Positions 1 to 9,406 are shown, counted from the stretch's first letter. The stretch is 64,000 bases of DNA from Pseudomonas sp. ICMP 561 (GCF_002699985.1 NZ_LKBT01000070.1:118657-182656), one strand, 5' to 3'. The notes: generated from the letters alone by a model not told the origin. Numbers and translations: made by a program.

Positions 1-2
1 CC

Positions 3-1148
3 AAAGACCCGATTTCTCTGGCGGACGTCCGGCAAACCGGTGCGACCGGCATCGTCACCGCACTGCATGAAATCCCCAACGGCGAAGTGTGGCCGGTAGA
101 GGCCATTGCGGCGCGCAAGCAGATGATCGAAGCCGCAGGCCTGACCTGGTCAGTGGTGGAGAGCATCCCGGTACACGAAGACATCAAGCGCGGTTGCGGT
201 CGCCGTGACGAGTACATCGCCAACTATCAGCAGAGCGTGCGTAACCTGGCCAGCTGCGGCATTGATATCGTCTGCTACAACTTCATGCCGGTGCTGGACT
301 GGACACGTACCGACCTGGCCTGGGAACTGGCGGATGGTGGCTGGGCGCTGCGGTTTGATCAGACTGCATTTGCTGCATTCGACCTGTTCATCCTCCAGCG
401 TCCGGGGGCAGAGGCGGAGTACAGTGCCGAGGATATAAAGCAGGCCAAAGCCTGTTTCGAGGGGCTGACCGCCAGCCAGAGTCAGGCGTTGGTCAATACC
501 CTGATTGCAGGTTTACCGGGTGCTGAAGAGCATTACACCCTGGAAGATTTTCGCGCTTTGCTACGCACTTACGCGGATATCGACGAAGCCAGATTGCGTG
601 AGCATCTGGGCTATTTTCTGCGTGCATTGATTCCGGTGGCAGAAGAAGTCGGTGTGCGGATGGCGATCCATCCGGATGATCCACCCCGGGCGCTGCTGGG
701 CCTGCCACGTATTCTCTCTACCGCCGCCGATGCCCAGTGGTTACTGGACGCCGCGCCAAGCCGGGCCAATGGTCTGACGTTCTGTACCGGTTCTTATGGC
801 GTGCGCGAAGACAACGATCTTGTGGCGATGGCGAAGCACTTTGCACCTTACATCTACTTCACGCATTTGCGCTCGACCCGCCGAGAGGCCGATCCGCGAA
901 GCTTCCACGAGGCTCATCATCTGGACGGCGATGTGGACATGGTCGGGGTTATCCGCGAGCTGGTCACCGAGGAGCGCAGACGCGAACGCGAAGGCGGCCC
1001 GCGATTACCACTGCGTCCGGATCACGGCCATCAATTACTCGACGACCAGCACCGCAAGAGCAATCCTGGTTACTCGCTGATTGGTCGGCTCAAAGGCCTG
1101 GCAGAAATCCGCGGGGTGGAACTGGCAGTGCGGCAGCAGTTGAGTTGA
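3..1148 (+). CDS. uxuA: D-mannonate dehydratase, 5' end outside window
   Basis: Converts D-mannonate to 2-keto-3-deoxygluconate in the cytoplasmic hexuronate pathway. The reading frame is open from base 3, so the start lies upstream of the window; the visible 381 residues begin close to the family's usual N terminus (SLADVRQTGATGIVTALHEI). Family landmarks are present: WSVVESIPVHEDIK near the start, HPDDPP in the middle, FTHLRS, and a C-terminal PDHGHQLLDD, consistent with the metal-binding histidines and cysteine of UxuA. The gene sits beside an UxuR-like regulator, an altronate dehydratase and a hexonate dehydrogenase, which fits uronate catabolism. A paired REP element follows the stop codon. 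Confidence 0.93.
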   Translation, partial: KDPISLADVRQTGATGIVTALHEIPNGEVWPVEAIAARKQMIEAAGLTWSVVESIPVHEDIKRGCGRRDEYIANYQQSVRNLASCGIDIVCYNFMPVLDWTRTDLAWELADGGWALRFDQTAFAAFDLFILQRPGAEAEYSAEDIKQAKACFEGLTASQSQALVNTLIAGLPGAEEHYTLEDFRALLRTYADIDEARLREHLGYFLRALIPVAEEVGVRMAIHPDDPPRALLGLPRILSTAADAQWLLDAAPSRANGLTFCTGSYGVREDNDLVAMAKHFAPYIYFTHLRSTRREADPRSFHEAHHLDGDVDMVGVIRELVTEERRREREGGPRLPLRPDHGHQLLDDQHRKSNPGYSLIGRLKGLAEIRGVELAVRQQLS

Positions 1149-1182
1149 TGTTTGTCTGCAAGCTTGCTCCGATTGTGACCTT

Positions 1183-1272
1183 GTAGGACTGGCTTTAGCC
1201 GGGAGGGCGGTGTCTCTGGCGAAGGATATTCAGCGAATGTCCCGACGTCCTCCCGGCTAAAGCCGGTCCTAC
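1183..1272. repeat. Paired REP element (GGCTTTAGCC type)
   Basis: Two inverted arms of about 23 bases (GTAGGACTGGCTTTAGCCGG and its near-complement) with one mismatch enclose about 44 bases. The same arm sequence recurs at 57786-57872 and 58971-59060. It lies between the convergent ends of uxuA and the GntR regulator and may act as a transcript-end hairpin. Confidence 0.85.
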
Positions 1273-1326
1273 GGAATTGCGTGGAGCCTTTGAGAGGCGG
1301 GCTTGGTCTGGGCCTCATCCGTCAAA

Positions 1327-2040
1327 CTAACCCCCAACATCCTCAGGCTCCAGCGCCTGCAGCCAGCGGCCTTCCGAGCGGCTCAAATGCTGGCGCATCG
1401 AGGTCTGCGCGCCGAGCACGTCTTTGTTGGCAACGGCGCGAAGAATCGCCTCGTGCTCAATCACCGCCGCCTCCCAGGTCGACCTATTCTCTGAATGCTT
1501 GCTGAGGTGAGCCGAAATCGGGTTATGTCGCTCATCGAACAGCGCAGTGATGATCCGCACCAGAGCCGAGTTGCCACTCATTTTGGCCAGGCGATGATGA
1601 AACTTGCGGTCGTCTTCCAGCGGCGGCACGCCATTGGCAATGCTTTCACGCATCGCGTCGATACAGTCCTGCAAATAACGGTAGTCACTTTTCTTGCCGT
1701 GCATACAAGCCAGAATCACACTCTCGCCTTCGATCAACGCACGGGCCTGCATCAGTTCTGAAGGGCTCTCGCCCAAGGTCACCGGCTTACTGGTGCCGTC
1801 CTTGTGGCTTGCGCGCACATAGACACCTGAGCCCATCTTGATTTCAACGGCGCCTTCGATTTCCAGCGCGATCAGCGCCTCGCGCAGCGAAGGTCGGGAC
1901 ACCCCCAGCAGCCGCGTCAGATCCCGTTCAGGGGGAAGCCGGGCACCGGTTTTGAAGTCCGCCTGCGCGATGTAGTTGCGCAATTGATCGGCAATTTTCT
2001 GGTACGGCTTTCGTTCAGCGGCGTTGATCGGTGAAACCAT
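1327..2040 (-). CDS. GntR/FadR-family regulator, UxuR/ExuR-like
   Basis: Probable repressor of the neighbouring hexuronate genes. An N-terminal winged helix (about residues 10-75; YQKIADQLRNYI, LPPERDLTRLLGVSRPSLREAL) is followed by an all-helical FCD effector domain with the expected histidines (FHHRLAKMSGN). Length is 237 residues from the ATG at 2040, typical of the FadR group; the frame runs upstream to an ATG at 2079, but the conserved fold starts at MVSPINAAERK. It is convergent with uxuA. Two boxes resembling the known UxuR/ExuR operator of enteric bacteria lie at 4849-4865 and 4878-4894 and are its likely targets (inference). Confidence 0.85.
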   Translation of the reverse strand: MVSPINAAERKPYQKIADQLRNYIAQADFKTGARLPPERDLTRLLGVSRPSLREALIALEIEGAVEIKMGSGVYVRASHKDGTSKPVTLGESPSELMQARALIEGESVILACMHGKKSDYRYLQDCIDAMRESIANGVPPLEDDRKFHHRLAKMSGNSALVRIITALFDERHNPISAHLSKHSENRSTWEAAVIEHEAILRAVANKDVLGAQTSMRQHLSRSEGRWLQALEPEDVGG

Positions 2041-2138
2041 GGTTATGGCGTCCATCGGAAAGTTGGCGAAGGCTACCATAGCGACCGATAGCTTCGCCGT
2101 TGGTGAACGCGTCCATGCTTTGTGAACTCAAGCCGTCA

Positions 2139-3662
2139 TCACATCACCGCGCCGATCTGCCATGGCAGGAACTCGTTATCACCCAGACCATTTTCTTCAC
2201 TGCAGGTCTGCCGCCCGGAAGCAGTGTCGAGCATCAACTGGAACAACCTTTGGCCCGACTCAGCCACTGATTCCAGACCCTCGACAATCCCTCCGGCGTT
2301 GAAGTCCATATCCAGTTCCATGCGTTGAAACAACCCCGTATTGGTGGCGATCTTCAGGGACGGTGTGGGTTTGCAACCGTAAGTCGAACCCCGGCCGGTG
2401 GTGAAACAGATGAGGTTCGCGCCTCCTGCCACCTGGCCTGTCGCCGACACCGGGTCGTAGCCGGGCGTGTCCATGAACACTAACCCACGGGCTTCAATGG
2501 TTTCTGCGTACTGATAAACCCCCATCAAGCCGGTAGCACCTGCTTTGGCGACAGCCCCCAGAGACTTTTCCAGAATGGTAGTGATGCCACCGGCTTTATT
2601 GCCCGGCGAGGGATTGTTGTTCATGTCGCCGTCGTTGTGGCGCACGTAGGCTTCCCACCAGTGAATCCGCGCCATCAATTTCGCTGCAATGTCGGGGGAG
2701 GCGGCGCGGGCCGTGAGCAGGTGTTCAGCGCCATAGATTTCCGGGGTTTCCGAAAGAATCGCGGTGCCGCCTTGTTGCACCAACAGATCCACCGCCGCGC
2801 CCAGTGCCGGATTGGCGGTAATGCCCGAGTAACCGTCCGAGCCACCGCATTGCAAACCAACGCACAGATGACTGGCGAGGACGGTTGTGCGCTTGAAGCT
2901 GTTGATGACCGGCAACATCGCTTCTATATGAGCGATGCCGCGCTGCACGGTTTCCCGCGTGCCGCCCGCATCTTGAATGATCAGACTGGCCTTGAGCAGG
3001 GCCGAGCGATCGTCAAGCTCATCCAGCAACGGCGTCAGCTGGTTGACCTCACACCCCAAACCGATCAACAGCACACCGGCGAAGTTGGCATGATTGGCAT
3101 AGCCACTCAGCGTCCGCTTGAGAATGTCGATGCCTTCACCTTTAGCCCCCATGCCGCAGCCGCTGCCGTGGGTGATAGCAACCACGCCGTCGACATTGGG
3201 GAAGTCCTTCAAACGTTCGGCAGAGAACGCATGAGCGATGTGTTTGCAGACCGTCGCAGAGCAATTGACGCTGGAAATAATACCGATGTAATTGCGCGTG
3301 CCGACCCGACCATCGTCACGCACGTAACCTTCGAATGTGACCGGTTCGTGGCTAAGGGACGTGGGCACATAAGCGTCCCGCACGCTGTATTCGGTACTGA
3401 CTGTCGGCATCGCCAGGTTGTGGACATGGACATAGTCGCCGGGCTCGATACTTTGGGTGGCCTGGCCGATGGTCTGGCCATATTTGAGCACCTGTTGCCC
3501 GGTCGACACGCCGCGCAGGGCAATCTTGTGGCCGGACGGAATTGGCTGCCGGGCGATCAGCTCAATGCCGTCAGCGCTCAGCCTTTGGCCTTCGGCAATA
3601 TCGCCACGGGCTACCGCTACATCATCTCCGGGTGACAAAACAAGCAAGGAGGGCAGGTTCAT
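2139..3662 (-). CDS. uxaA: Altronate dehydratase, UxaA/GarD family
   Basis: Expected to dehydrate D-altronate to 2-keto-3-deoxygluconate; the family also contains galactarate dehydratases. The 507-residue protein has an N-terminal SAF-like domain (about residues 1-100) and a long catalytic part with conserved cysteines and glycines (THGSGCGMG, GLGCEVNQ, GLQCGGSDG, a C-terminal FTTGRGSTYG). The start at 3662 is chosen because AGAGGA precedes it at good spacing and the family N terminus (MNLPSLLVL) begins there; the frame extends 52 codons further upstream without homology-like sequence. It lies 23 bases downstream of the hexonate dehydrogenase in the same direction, so the two are probably cotranscribed. 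Confidence 0.88.
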   Translation of the reverse strand: MNLPSLLVLSPGDDVAVARGDIAEGQRLSADGIELIARQPIPSGHKIALRGVSTGQQVLKYGQTIGQATQSIEPGDYVHVHNLAMPTVSTEYSVRDAYVPTSLSHEPVTFEGYVRDDGRVGTRNYIGIISSVNCSATVCKHIAHAFSAERLKDFPNVDGVVAITHGSGCGMGAKGEGIDILKRTLSGYANHANFAGVLLIGLGCEVNQLTPLLDELDDRSALLKASLIIQDAGGTRETVQRGIAHIEAMLPVINSFKRTTVLASHLCVGLQCGGSDGYSGITANPALGAAVDLLVQQGGTAILSETPEIYGAEHLLTARAASPDIAAKLMARIHWWEAYVRHNDGDMNNNPSPGNKAGGITTILEKSLGAVAKAGATGLMGVYQYAETIEARGLVFMDTPGYDPVSATGQVAGGANLICFTTGRGSTYGCKPTPSLKIATNTGLFQRMELDMDFNAGGIVEGLESVAESGQRLFQLMLDTASGRQTCSEENGLGDNEFLPWQIGAVM

Positions 3663-3685
3663 GGTGCGTCCTCTATAGGCGTTTT

Positions 3686-4696
3686 TCAGCACTCGATGAT
3701 GGCTTTGACCACGCCCTGTTTCGGGTCGAGCAGTGTGGTGAACGACTCGGCGACATCCTTGAGTGTCAGCCGATGGGTGTTCAGCGCGGCATCTGGAATC
3801 AAACCGTTGCGCAAGCATTCCTCCACATAGTGGAAGTCTTCTTTGGTGGCGTTCCGGCTGCCCATCAAGGTGGCTTCACGTTTGTGAAACTCAGGGTCGG
3901 AGAAGGTGATGGAGTCCCGTACTACCGAAATCATCACGTAGGTGCCGCCGTGCGCGATGAATTCAAAGCCCCGTTCCATGGCCCGGGCATTGCCGGTGGC
4001 GTCGAACACGACGTCGAAAAAATCATCGCCGGTGAGGTCGGCCAGAGCCTGCTTGTCGCCTTCGCCGATTTGCACGGCCGCTTGAATGTTCAGGTGTTGG
4101 CTACAGAAGGCCAGACGGTCTTCGCGGGTATCCAGCACAGTGACCTTCGCGCCGCGCAGGCTGGCGAAGATCGCAGCGGCCATCCCGATAGGACCCGTAC
4201 CGACCACCAGCACCTGCTTGTCCGCCTGCACATTCGAGCGACGTACCGCGTGAGCACCGATCGAGAGAAATTCGATCATTGCGGCCTGATCAAGTGAAAC
4301 GCCTTCGGCCTTGTGGACGAAGGCCTGAGGAATGCTCAGGTATTCGGTAAAAGCCCCATCGCAGTGAACCCCCAGCACCTGAATTCGGGTGCAACAGTTG
4401 GTTTTGCCTTGGCGGCAAGCGATGCATGTCCCGCAGGAAAGGTACGGCATCACGTAAACCACATCGCCTACGGCCAGCTTGCTGTCGCTGTCGGCGTCTT
4501 CGACGACCCCGGAAAACTCATGGCCCATCACTCGTGGGTAATCGAGGTAAGGCTGGTTGCCGGTGAAGATATGCAGGTCGGTGCCGCAGACTCCGACGCG
4601 TTTGACGCGGATCAGGACTTCTCCGGTTTGCCTGAGCGGTTTATCGCGTTCGATAGCGGTTAACGAGCCGGGTTCGTTACAGATGACGGTCAGCAT
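3686..4696 (-). CDS. Zinc-dependent hexonate dehydrogenase (LgoD-like MDR)
   Basis: Medium-chain zinc dehydrogenase of 336 residues. The catalytic zinc site (GVCGTDLH, GHEFSGVV) and the structural zinc site with four cysteines (CGTCIACRQGKTNCC) are complete, and the NAD-binding motif VVGTGPIGMAAA is present near residue 170. By eye it resembles E. coli LgoD (YjjN, L-galactonate 5-dehydrogenase), including the shared C-terminal stretch SDPEFHKRE and MGSRNAT. In this context it probably links an aldonate to the tagaturonate/fructuronate branch; the exact substrate is inferred. Start at 4696 has AAGGAG nine bases upstream. It is the first gene after the UxuR-like boxes. Confidence 0.85.
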   Translation of the reverse strand: MLTVICNEPGSLTAIERDKPLRQTGEVLIRVKRVGVCGTDLHIFTGNQPYLDYPRVMGHEFSGVVEDADSDSKLAVGDVVYVMPYLSCGTCIACRQGKTNCCTRIQVLGVHCDGAFTEYLSIPQAFVHKAEGVSLDQAAMIEFLSIGAHAVRRSNVQADKQVLVVGTGPIGMAAAIFASLRGAKVTVLDTREDRLAFCSQHLNIQAAVQIGEGDKQALADLTGDDFFDVVFDATGNARAMERGFEFIAHGGTYVMISVVRDSITFSDPEFHKREATLMGSRNATKEDFHYVEECLRNGLIPDAALNTHRLTLKDVAESFTTLLDPKQGVVKAIIEC

Positions 4697-4848
4697 GCTG
4701 ATGCTCCTTGTTGAGGGGAAGGGCACCGAGCGCGCTGCAGGCGGGATATCTACACATCAGGAGGCTCTCTTTGTTGATCTCTTTTTGTTGTAGTCGGGCA
4801 GGTGCCCGCTCGGATGATCACGCCTGAAAAACTACACGCCGGGAATTT

Positions 4849-4865
4849 TATTGGCAAGACCAATA
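4849..4865. promoter_or_regulatory. UxuR-like operator box 1
   Basis: TATTGGCAAGACCAATA: six-base arms TATTGG/CCAATA around a five-base centre. It matches the form of the enteric UxuR/ExuR box (ATTGGT..ACCAAT). It is one of two such boxes 29 bases apart, centre to centre. Confidence 0.75.
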
Positions 4866-4877
4866 TTCATAATCATG

Positions 4878-4894
4878 AATTGGACCGACCAATT
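4878..4894. promoter_or_regulatory. UxuR-like operator box 2
   Basis: AATTGGACCGACCAATT: six-base arms AATTGG/CCAATT around a five-base centre, the same layout as box 1. The 29-base spacing is near three helical turns, which would allow two dimers to bind the same face. Confidence 0.75.
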
Positions 4895-5012
4895 AAAATT
4901 TTTTAATTTGCCTGAGGGCTGCGGGCACTCGCTTGTGCAAACCGTGACCTGACCTTCATTATGCTTCGCGAGTAGTCACTATTTTGTGCGCAGTCAGATC
5001 GCCGGAGCGTTA

Positions 5013-6155
5013 ATGAAGATCGTTATTGCACCTGATTCGTTTAAAGACAGCCTGAGTGCGGCCGGTGCTGCCCAGGCCATTGCACTGGGTCTGGCTGAAG
5101 TCTTTCCTTGCGCAGAACTTGTTCAATGCCCCATGGCCGATGGCGGTGAGGGCACCGTGGATGCGATCCTCGCAGTGCTCGACGGCGAACGACGTCAAAC
5201 CGTCGTCAGCGGGCCACTGGGCACTGACGTGACTGCTCATTGGGGATGGTTGCCCAATTCGCGAACCGCAATCATCGAAATGGCTGAAGCCAGTGGTTTG
5301 CAGTTGGTGGCGGTGGACCAGCGCAATGCTTGCATCACGTCCACCTACGGGACTGGCCAATTGATTGTCGCAGCCCTTGATGCTGGCGCTGAGAAAGTCG
5401 TGTTGACCATCGGCGGCAGTGCAACCAATGACGGCGGGGCGGGCATGCTCACTGCATTGGGCGTGCAGTTTTATGATGAGCACGACTCTCCATTGGCCCC
5501 CGGAGGTCTGGCACTTGCCGGTCTGGCGCGTATCGACCTGAGCGCCATGGACCCCCGTTTGCAGTCCGTCAGCTTCGAAATCGCAGCCGATGTCGATAAC
5601 CCGTTATGCGGACCACACGGCGCCTCATTCACCTTTGGCCGGCAAAAGGGCGCGAGCCCCGAGCAGATACAATCGCTGGATCACGCCTTGGTGCGTTATG
5701 CCGACCGTTGCGCTGCGGTCCTTGATCGCGATGTGCGAGACGAACCCGGTGCGGGCGCCGCTGGAGGCATGGGCTTTGCCGCGAAAGCGTTCTTGAAAGC
5801 GGGCTTCCGTCCAGGCGTTGAAGTCGTAGCCGAGCTGGTCGATCTGGCACAAAAAGTCCAGGGCGCGGATTTGGTGATAACCGGGGAGGGCAGTTGCGAC
5901 TTCCAGACCCTGAGAGGCAAAACTCCCATGGGTGTGACCCGTGTCGCGCAGAAGAATGGCGTGCCGGTAGTCATCCTCGCTGGTACTTTAGGCGAAGGCT
6001 ATGAAGCGCTATACGAGCATGGTATTGCCGCCGCGTTCTCGGTGGTTTCCGGCCCGATGGCCCTGTCAGAAGCCTGTGAAGATGCACCGCGTTTATTGCA
6101 GGAACGGGCGAGGGATGTGGCCCGGGTCTGGCAACTGGGACGAGCAAAACGTTAG
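5013..6155 (+). CDS. garK: Glycerate 2-kinase, GarK/GlxK family
   Basis: Phosphorylates D-glycerate to 2-phosphoglycerate, feeding sugar-acid breakdown into glycolysis. The 380 residues match the usual family length. The N terminus MKIVIAPDSFKDS and the stretches MADGGEGTVDA, GGSATNDGGAG, and ITGEGSCDFQ are family hallmarks. The start at 5013 is chosen over upstream starts because the family begins with MKIVIAPDSFK and CGGAGCG precedes it. It is transcribed away from the hexonate dehydrogenase across the UxuR-like boxes, so it is likely coregulated with the uronate genes. Confidence 0.92.
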   Translation: MKIVIAPDSFKDSLSAAGAAQAIALGLAEVFPCAELVQCPMADGGEGTVDAILAVLDGERRQTVVSGPLGTDVTAHWGWLPNSRTAIIEMAEASGLQLVAVDQRNACITSTYGTGQLIVAALDAGAEKVVLTIGGSATNDGGAGMLTALGVQFYDEHDSPLAPGGLALAGLARIDLSAMDPRLQSVSFEIAADVDNPLCGPHGASFTFGRQKGASPEQIQSLDHALVRYADRCAAVLDRDVRDEPGAGAAGGMGFAAKAFLKAGFRPGVEVVAELVDLAQKVQGADLVITGEGSCDFQTLRGKTPMGVTRVAQKNGVPVVILAGTLGEGYEALYEHGIAAAFSVVSGPMALSEACEDAPRLLQERARDVARVWQLGRAKR

Positions 6156-6524
6156 TGTCTACCGGGAAGACGGCATTCCAGACGAAGATGATGTTGCGGA
6201 TGCACTGGCCTCTTCCCGAATAAATTCGGTCCCACCGGCTCTTTGTGAACTCAGATAGTTACGTGTTGTTAGATGAGAGCCGCCGAAGGCAGCGAAAGCG
6301 TTCATCCTGAAACACCGCGATCGCAGCCTTCTGCAGTTCCTGCAAAGTAGGTGTTTTCCATACACACGACTGCCATTTGCGCCAGCGTGGTTCATCGGCG
6401 GCACTTGATTGGTGCGCGGGCCATTTTGCACAAGAAAAACTGATCGTTGCTGTGTAAAAAACCCGTTTGTCAGCCATAACGTGCCGACAGATCATTTCTT
6501 CATTGTTGATTAATGGAGAACATG
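6156..6524. other. Intergenic stretch with REP remnant
   Basis: This 369-base gap holds a degraded REP-like pair at about 6279-6345 (arms resembling GCCGAAGGC..GCGATCGCAGCCTT) and no convincing ORF. The final bases carry the ribosome binding site of the next gene. Confidence 0.5.
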
Positions 6525-7865
6525 ATGAGTACGACGCAAAACACACCGGCGCTGTCTGACTCCGCACCTGTTGCCTCTTCAGCGCCCGTGGCTTCGGGCA
6601 AGAAGATGAGTCGCCTCGCGGCCGCCAGCACCATCGGCACGACACTGGAGTGGTATGACTTCACGGTCTATAACCTGATGGCAGCATTGGTCTTCAACGC
6701 GATCTTCTTCCCGTCGTTTGATCCGTTGACCGGCACCATTCTCGCGTTTTCGACTTACGCTGTTGGTTATATCTCCCGGCCTCTGGGGGGCATCGTGTTT
6801 GGCCATCTGGGCGATAAACTTGGCCGCCGGTTTGTGCTGGTTACCACGCTGGTATTGATGGGTGTCGCAACCGGGCTTATGGGCCTGTTGCCGACCTACG
6901 CTGCATTGGGTATCTGGAGTCCGATTCTGCTGGTGGCGTTGCGCTTCGTGCAGGGCGCGGCGATTGGCGGCGAATGGGCGGGCGCGGTTTTGCTGTCCAT
7001 GGAGCACGGTGCGCAGCATCAGCGCGGTCGTAACGCCTCGTTCACTCAGGTAGGCCCTTCCTGCGGTACGTTGCTGGGCACGGGTTTCATCGCGCTGGTT
7101 TCCTGGGGGCTGAGCCCTGAAGACTTCCAGTCGTGGGGCTGGCGCATTCCGTTTCTGTCCAGCGTCGCGCTGGTGATCTTCGGTCTTTGGTTGCGTCGCG
7201 GCGTTGAGGAAACCCCGGTGTTCAAGGAAATCGAGGCACACAACGCAACTGCGAAAACCCCGATCAAGGAAGTCTTCAGCAATCACTGGCGTCGGTTATT
7301 ACTCGCGGGCGGCGCACGTGTGGGTTCGGATGTGCTTTATGCACTGGTCGTGGTGTTCACCCTGACGTATGTAACTACCGTCTTGCACTTGCCAAGGCCT
7401 TTGGCACTCACCGCGACGATGATCGGCGCGGGGCTAAACGCGATCTGTGTGCCGCTGTTCGGAATTCTCTCGGACAAGATCGGCCGCAAACCGGTTTACA
7501 TCGGCGGCGCGCTGTGTGCGATGGTCTGGGCGTTTGTGTTCTTCAAACTCATGGACACCGCTCAGCCGCTGTCGATTTGCATCGCTGTAGTAGTGGGTCT
7601 TGTTATTCACGCCGCGATGTATGGCCCGCAAGCCGCTTTCGTTACCGAGCAGTTCCCGACTCGGGTGCGTTATGCAGGTTCGTCGCTGGCTTATACGTTG
7701 GCGGGGATTATCGGCGGTGGTTTTGCGCCGCTGATTGTTGCCTCGTTGTATAAATCCTATGGTTCGACACTGGCTGTTTCGTTGTACGTGTGCGCAGCGT
7801 TGAGTATTACTTTGATCGCGCTGATCTGTGCCAGGGAGACAGCGGGCAAGCCGTTGGAGAAATAG
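6525..7865 (+). CDS. MFS transporter, metabolite:H+ symporter (MHS) type
   Basis: Inner-membrane secondary transporter of 446 residues with about 12 hydrophobic segments. Typical MHS features are visible: the N-terminal GTTLEWYDFTVYN, the loop 2-3 motif GHLGDKLGRR, the segment RFVQGAAIGGEWAGA, and LSDKIGRKP between helices 8 and 9. Members carry acids such as shikimate, alpha-ketoglutarate, citrate or proline betaine; the substrate here cannot be read from sequence. Of two adjacent ATGs the one at 6525 has the better spacing (six bases) from GGAG at 6515-6518. A strong hairpin terminator follows. Confidence 0.85.
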   Translation: MSTTQNTPALSDSAPVASSAPVASGKKMSRLAAASTIGTTLEWYDFTVYNLMAALVFNAIFFPSFDPLTGTILAFSTYAVGYISRPLGGIVFGHLGDKLGRRFVLVTTLVLMGVATGLMGLLPTYAALGIWSPILLVALRFVQGAAIGGEWAGAVLLSMEHGAQHQRGRNASFTQVGPSCGTLLGTGFIALVSWGLSPEDFQSWGWRIPFLSSVALVIFGLWLRRGVEETPVFKEIEAHNATAKTPIKEVFSNHWRRLLLAGGARVGSDVLYALVVVFTLTYVTTVLHLPRPLALTATMIGAGLNAICVPLFGILSDKIGRKPVYIGGALCAMVWAFVFFKLMDTAQPLSICIAVVVGLVIHAAMYGPQAAFVTEQFPTRVRYAGSSLAYTLAGIIGGGFAPLIVASLYKSYGSTLAVSLYVCAALSITLIALICARETAGKPLEK

Positions 7866-7889
7866 TTTGTAGTGGGATCAGAATAAAAA

Positions 7890-7918
7890 AAGCCCCCGAC
7901 CTAATGGAACGGGGGCTT
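7890..7918. terminator. Bidirectional intrinsic terminator
   Basis: AAGCCCCCG and CGGGGGCTT form a nine-pair stem around an 11-base loop, flanked by an A-run on the left and a T-rich stretch on the right. It sits between two convergent transporter genes and can serve both. Confidence 0.88.
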
Positions 7919-7974
7919 CTTTATGGGCGGTAGCGCGATCAACCGCAACCCTTTGTGGGCCCAGATCCCACAGC

Positions 7975-9306
7975 TCATTTCGTACGGCTGACTTTCACAT
8001 CCTTGAACAGAAAGAACACCAACACGGCAGCAAGAATCTCCAGTGCCGCTACGAAATAGAGGCCCGCCGCAAGGCTGCCGGTGAGTGTGCGCAGCCAACC
8101 AATCATGTAAGGCGCGATGAAGCCTGCGAGGTTACCGATGCAATTGATCAGTGCGATGCCGCCCGCTGCCGCAGTACCCGCGAGGAAGGCGCCAGGGATT
8201 GACCAGAAAACCGGGAAGGCAGCAAGAATCCCGGCTGCTGCAATGGTCAGGGCGATCAAGGCCATGGTTGCATTGCCCAGGCACAGACCGGTTGCGATCA
8301 AACCCAGTCCTGCGAGCAAGGCTGCCATTGAGCAGTGAATACGACGTTCGGCGGTTTTATCGGAATGGTGACCATTCCACAGCATGGCCAGAGTGCCCAC
8401 GATAAAAGGAATCGCTGCCAGCAAACCGATGCTCATGGTGTCGTTTACACCCAGTGACTTGATCACCGAAGGCGTCCAGAACGCGATGGTGGCGTTCCCC
8501 GAAACGATGCAGAAATACACCAGCGTACACAGCCAGACTTTGGGGTTGCGAACCAGGGCTTTCAGGTCGCTGTGTTTTTCCGGCTCTGCATCTTCCTTGG
8601 CAATCACCGCGCTGACCATCTGCTGTTCGGCAGGGCTCAACCATTTGGCATTAACGGGTTTCTCCGGCAGATAGCGCAGCACGGCAAAACCTGCCAGCAC
8701 CGAAGGAACGCCTTCGATGATAAACAGCCACTGCCAGTTCGCCAGGCTCCCGACGCCCACCATGCGACTCATGATAAAACCGGCAATCGGGCCGCCAACC
8801 ACGCCGGCAATGGCGAACGAGGTCATGAACATACCGTTGATGCGTGCCCGTTGCGCGGCAGGAAACCAGTAGGTGAGGTACAGCACGACGCCTGGAAAGA
8901 ACCCGGCCTCAAACACGCCAAGCAGAAACCGCAAAATGTAGAACGACATCGGACTTGAGACGTAGGCCATGGCCATTGACGTCAGGCCCCAGAGGATCGT
9001 GATCCTGGCGAGCGTGCGACGAGCACCGATCTTTTCCAGCAGGAGGTTACTGGGCACCTCGAACAGAAAATAACCGATGAAGAAGATACCTGCGCCGAGT
9101 CCGTAGACCGCTTCGCTGAAGCCCAGGTCGTCGAGCATCGCCAGTTTGGCAAAGCCGACGTTGACCCGGTCGATCCAGGCCAGCACGAACAGGAACACCA
9201 GAAACGGCAACAGACGCCAGGCGATCTTGCGATAGGTCGCGGCAGTTGCGGCCTGATCAGGCACGACGTCAGTAGCGCCGCCGGTCAGGGAGGGATTGTG
9301 GTTCAT
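7975..9306 (-). CDS. MFS transporter, anion:cation symporter (phthalate/NicT-like) family
   Basis: Inner-membrane permease of 443 residues. The signature of the ACS group is clear: LAWIDRVNVGFAKL in helix 1, GIFFIGYFLFEVPSNLLLEKIGARR between helices 2 and 3 and RFLLGVFEAGFFPGVVLYLTYWFP in helix 4. The start at 9306 has GGAG seven bases upstream and MNHNP fits family length. It lies 100 bases downstream of the amidase in the same direction, suggesting it imports the amide or acid handled by that enzyme and the DUF2848 protein. Substrate unknown. Confidence 0.85.
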   Translation of the reverse strand: MNHNPSLTGGATDVVPDQAATAATYRKIAWRLLPFLVFLFVLAWIDRVNVGFAKLAMLDDLGFSEAVYGLGAGIFFIGYFLFEVPSNLLLEKIGARRTLARITILWGLTSMAMAYVSSPMSFYILRFLLGVFEAGFFPGVVLYLTYWFPAAQRARINGMFMTSFAIAGVVGGPIAGFIMSRMVGVGSLANWQWLFIIEGVPSVLAGFAVLRYLPEKPVNAKWLSPAEQQMVSAVIAKEDAEPEKHSDLKALVRNPKVWLCTLVYFCIVSGNATIAFWTPSVIKSLGVNDTMSIGLLAAIPFIVGTLAMLWNGHHSDKTAERRIHCSMAALLAGLGLIATGLCLGNATMALIALTIAAAGILAAFPVFWSIPGAFLAGTAAAGGIALINCIGNLAGFIAPYMIGWLRTLTGSLAAGLYFVAALEILAAVLVFFLFKDVKVSRTK

Positions 9307-9406
9307 GTTGCATCTCCATCGATCAAGAGATGGCAGCCTGAAAGCGGCCGCCATAGCGGTTCGCTCGCGGCAAAGGCCACGAGCGCAACGACAATCACGC
9401 TCAGGT

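Larger units (their letters stand above)
4697..5012. other. Divergent promoter region, hexonate dehydrogenase / glycerate kinase
   Basis: This 316-base gap is A/T-rich in its middle (4840-4915) and carries two inverted-repeat boxes, annotated separately. No ORF with a ribosome binding site was seen in it. Confidence 0.7.

Noticed and set aside
2637..3635. Long + strand ORF of 332 codons
   Set aside because: It is antisense to the well-supported altronate dehydratase gene and has no family features.
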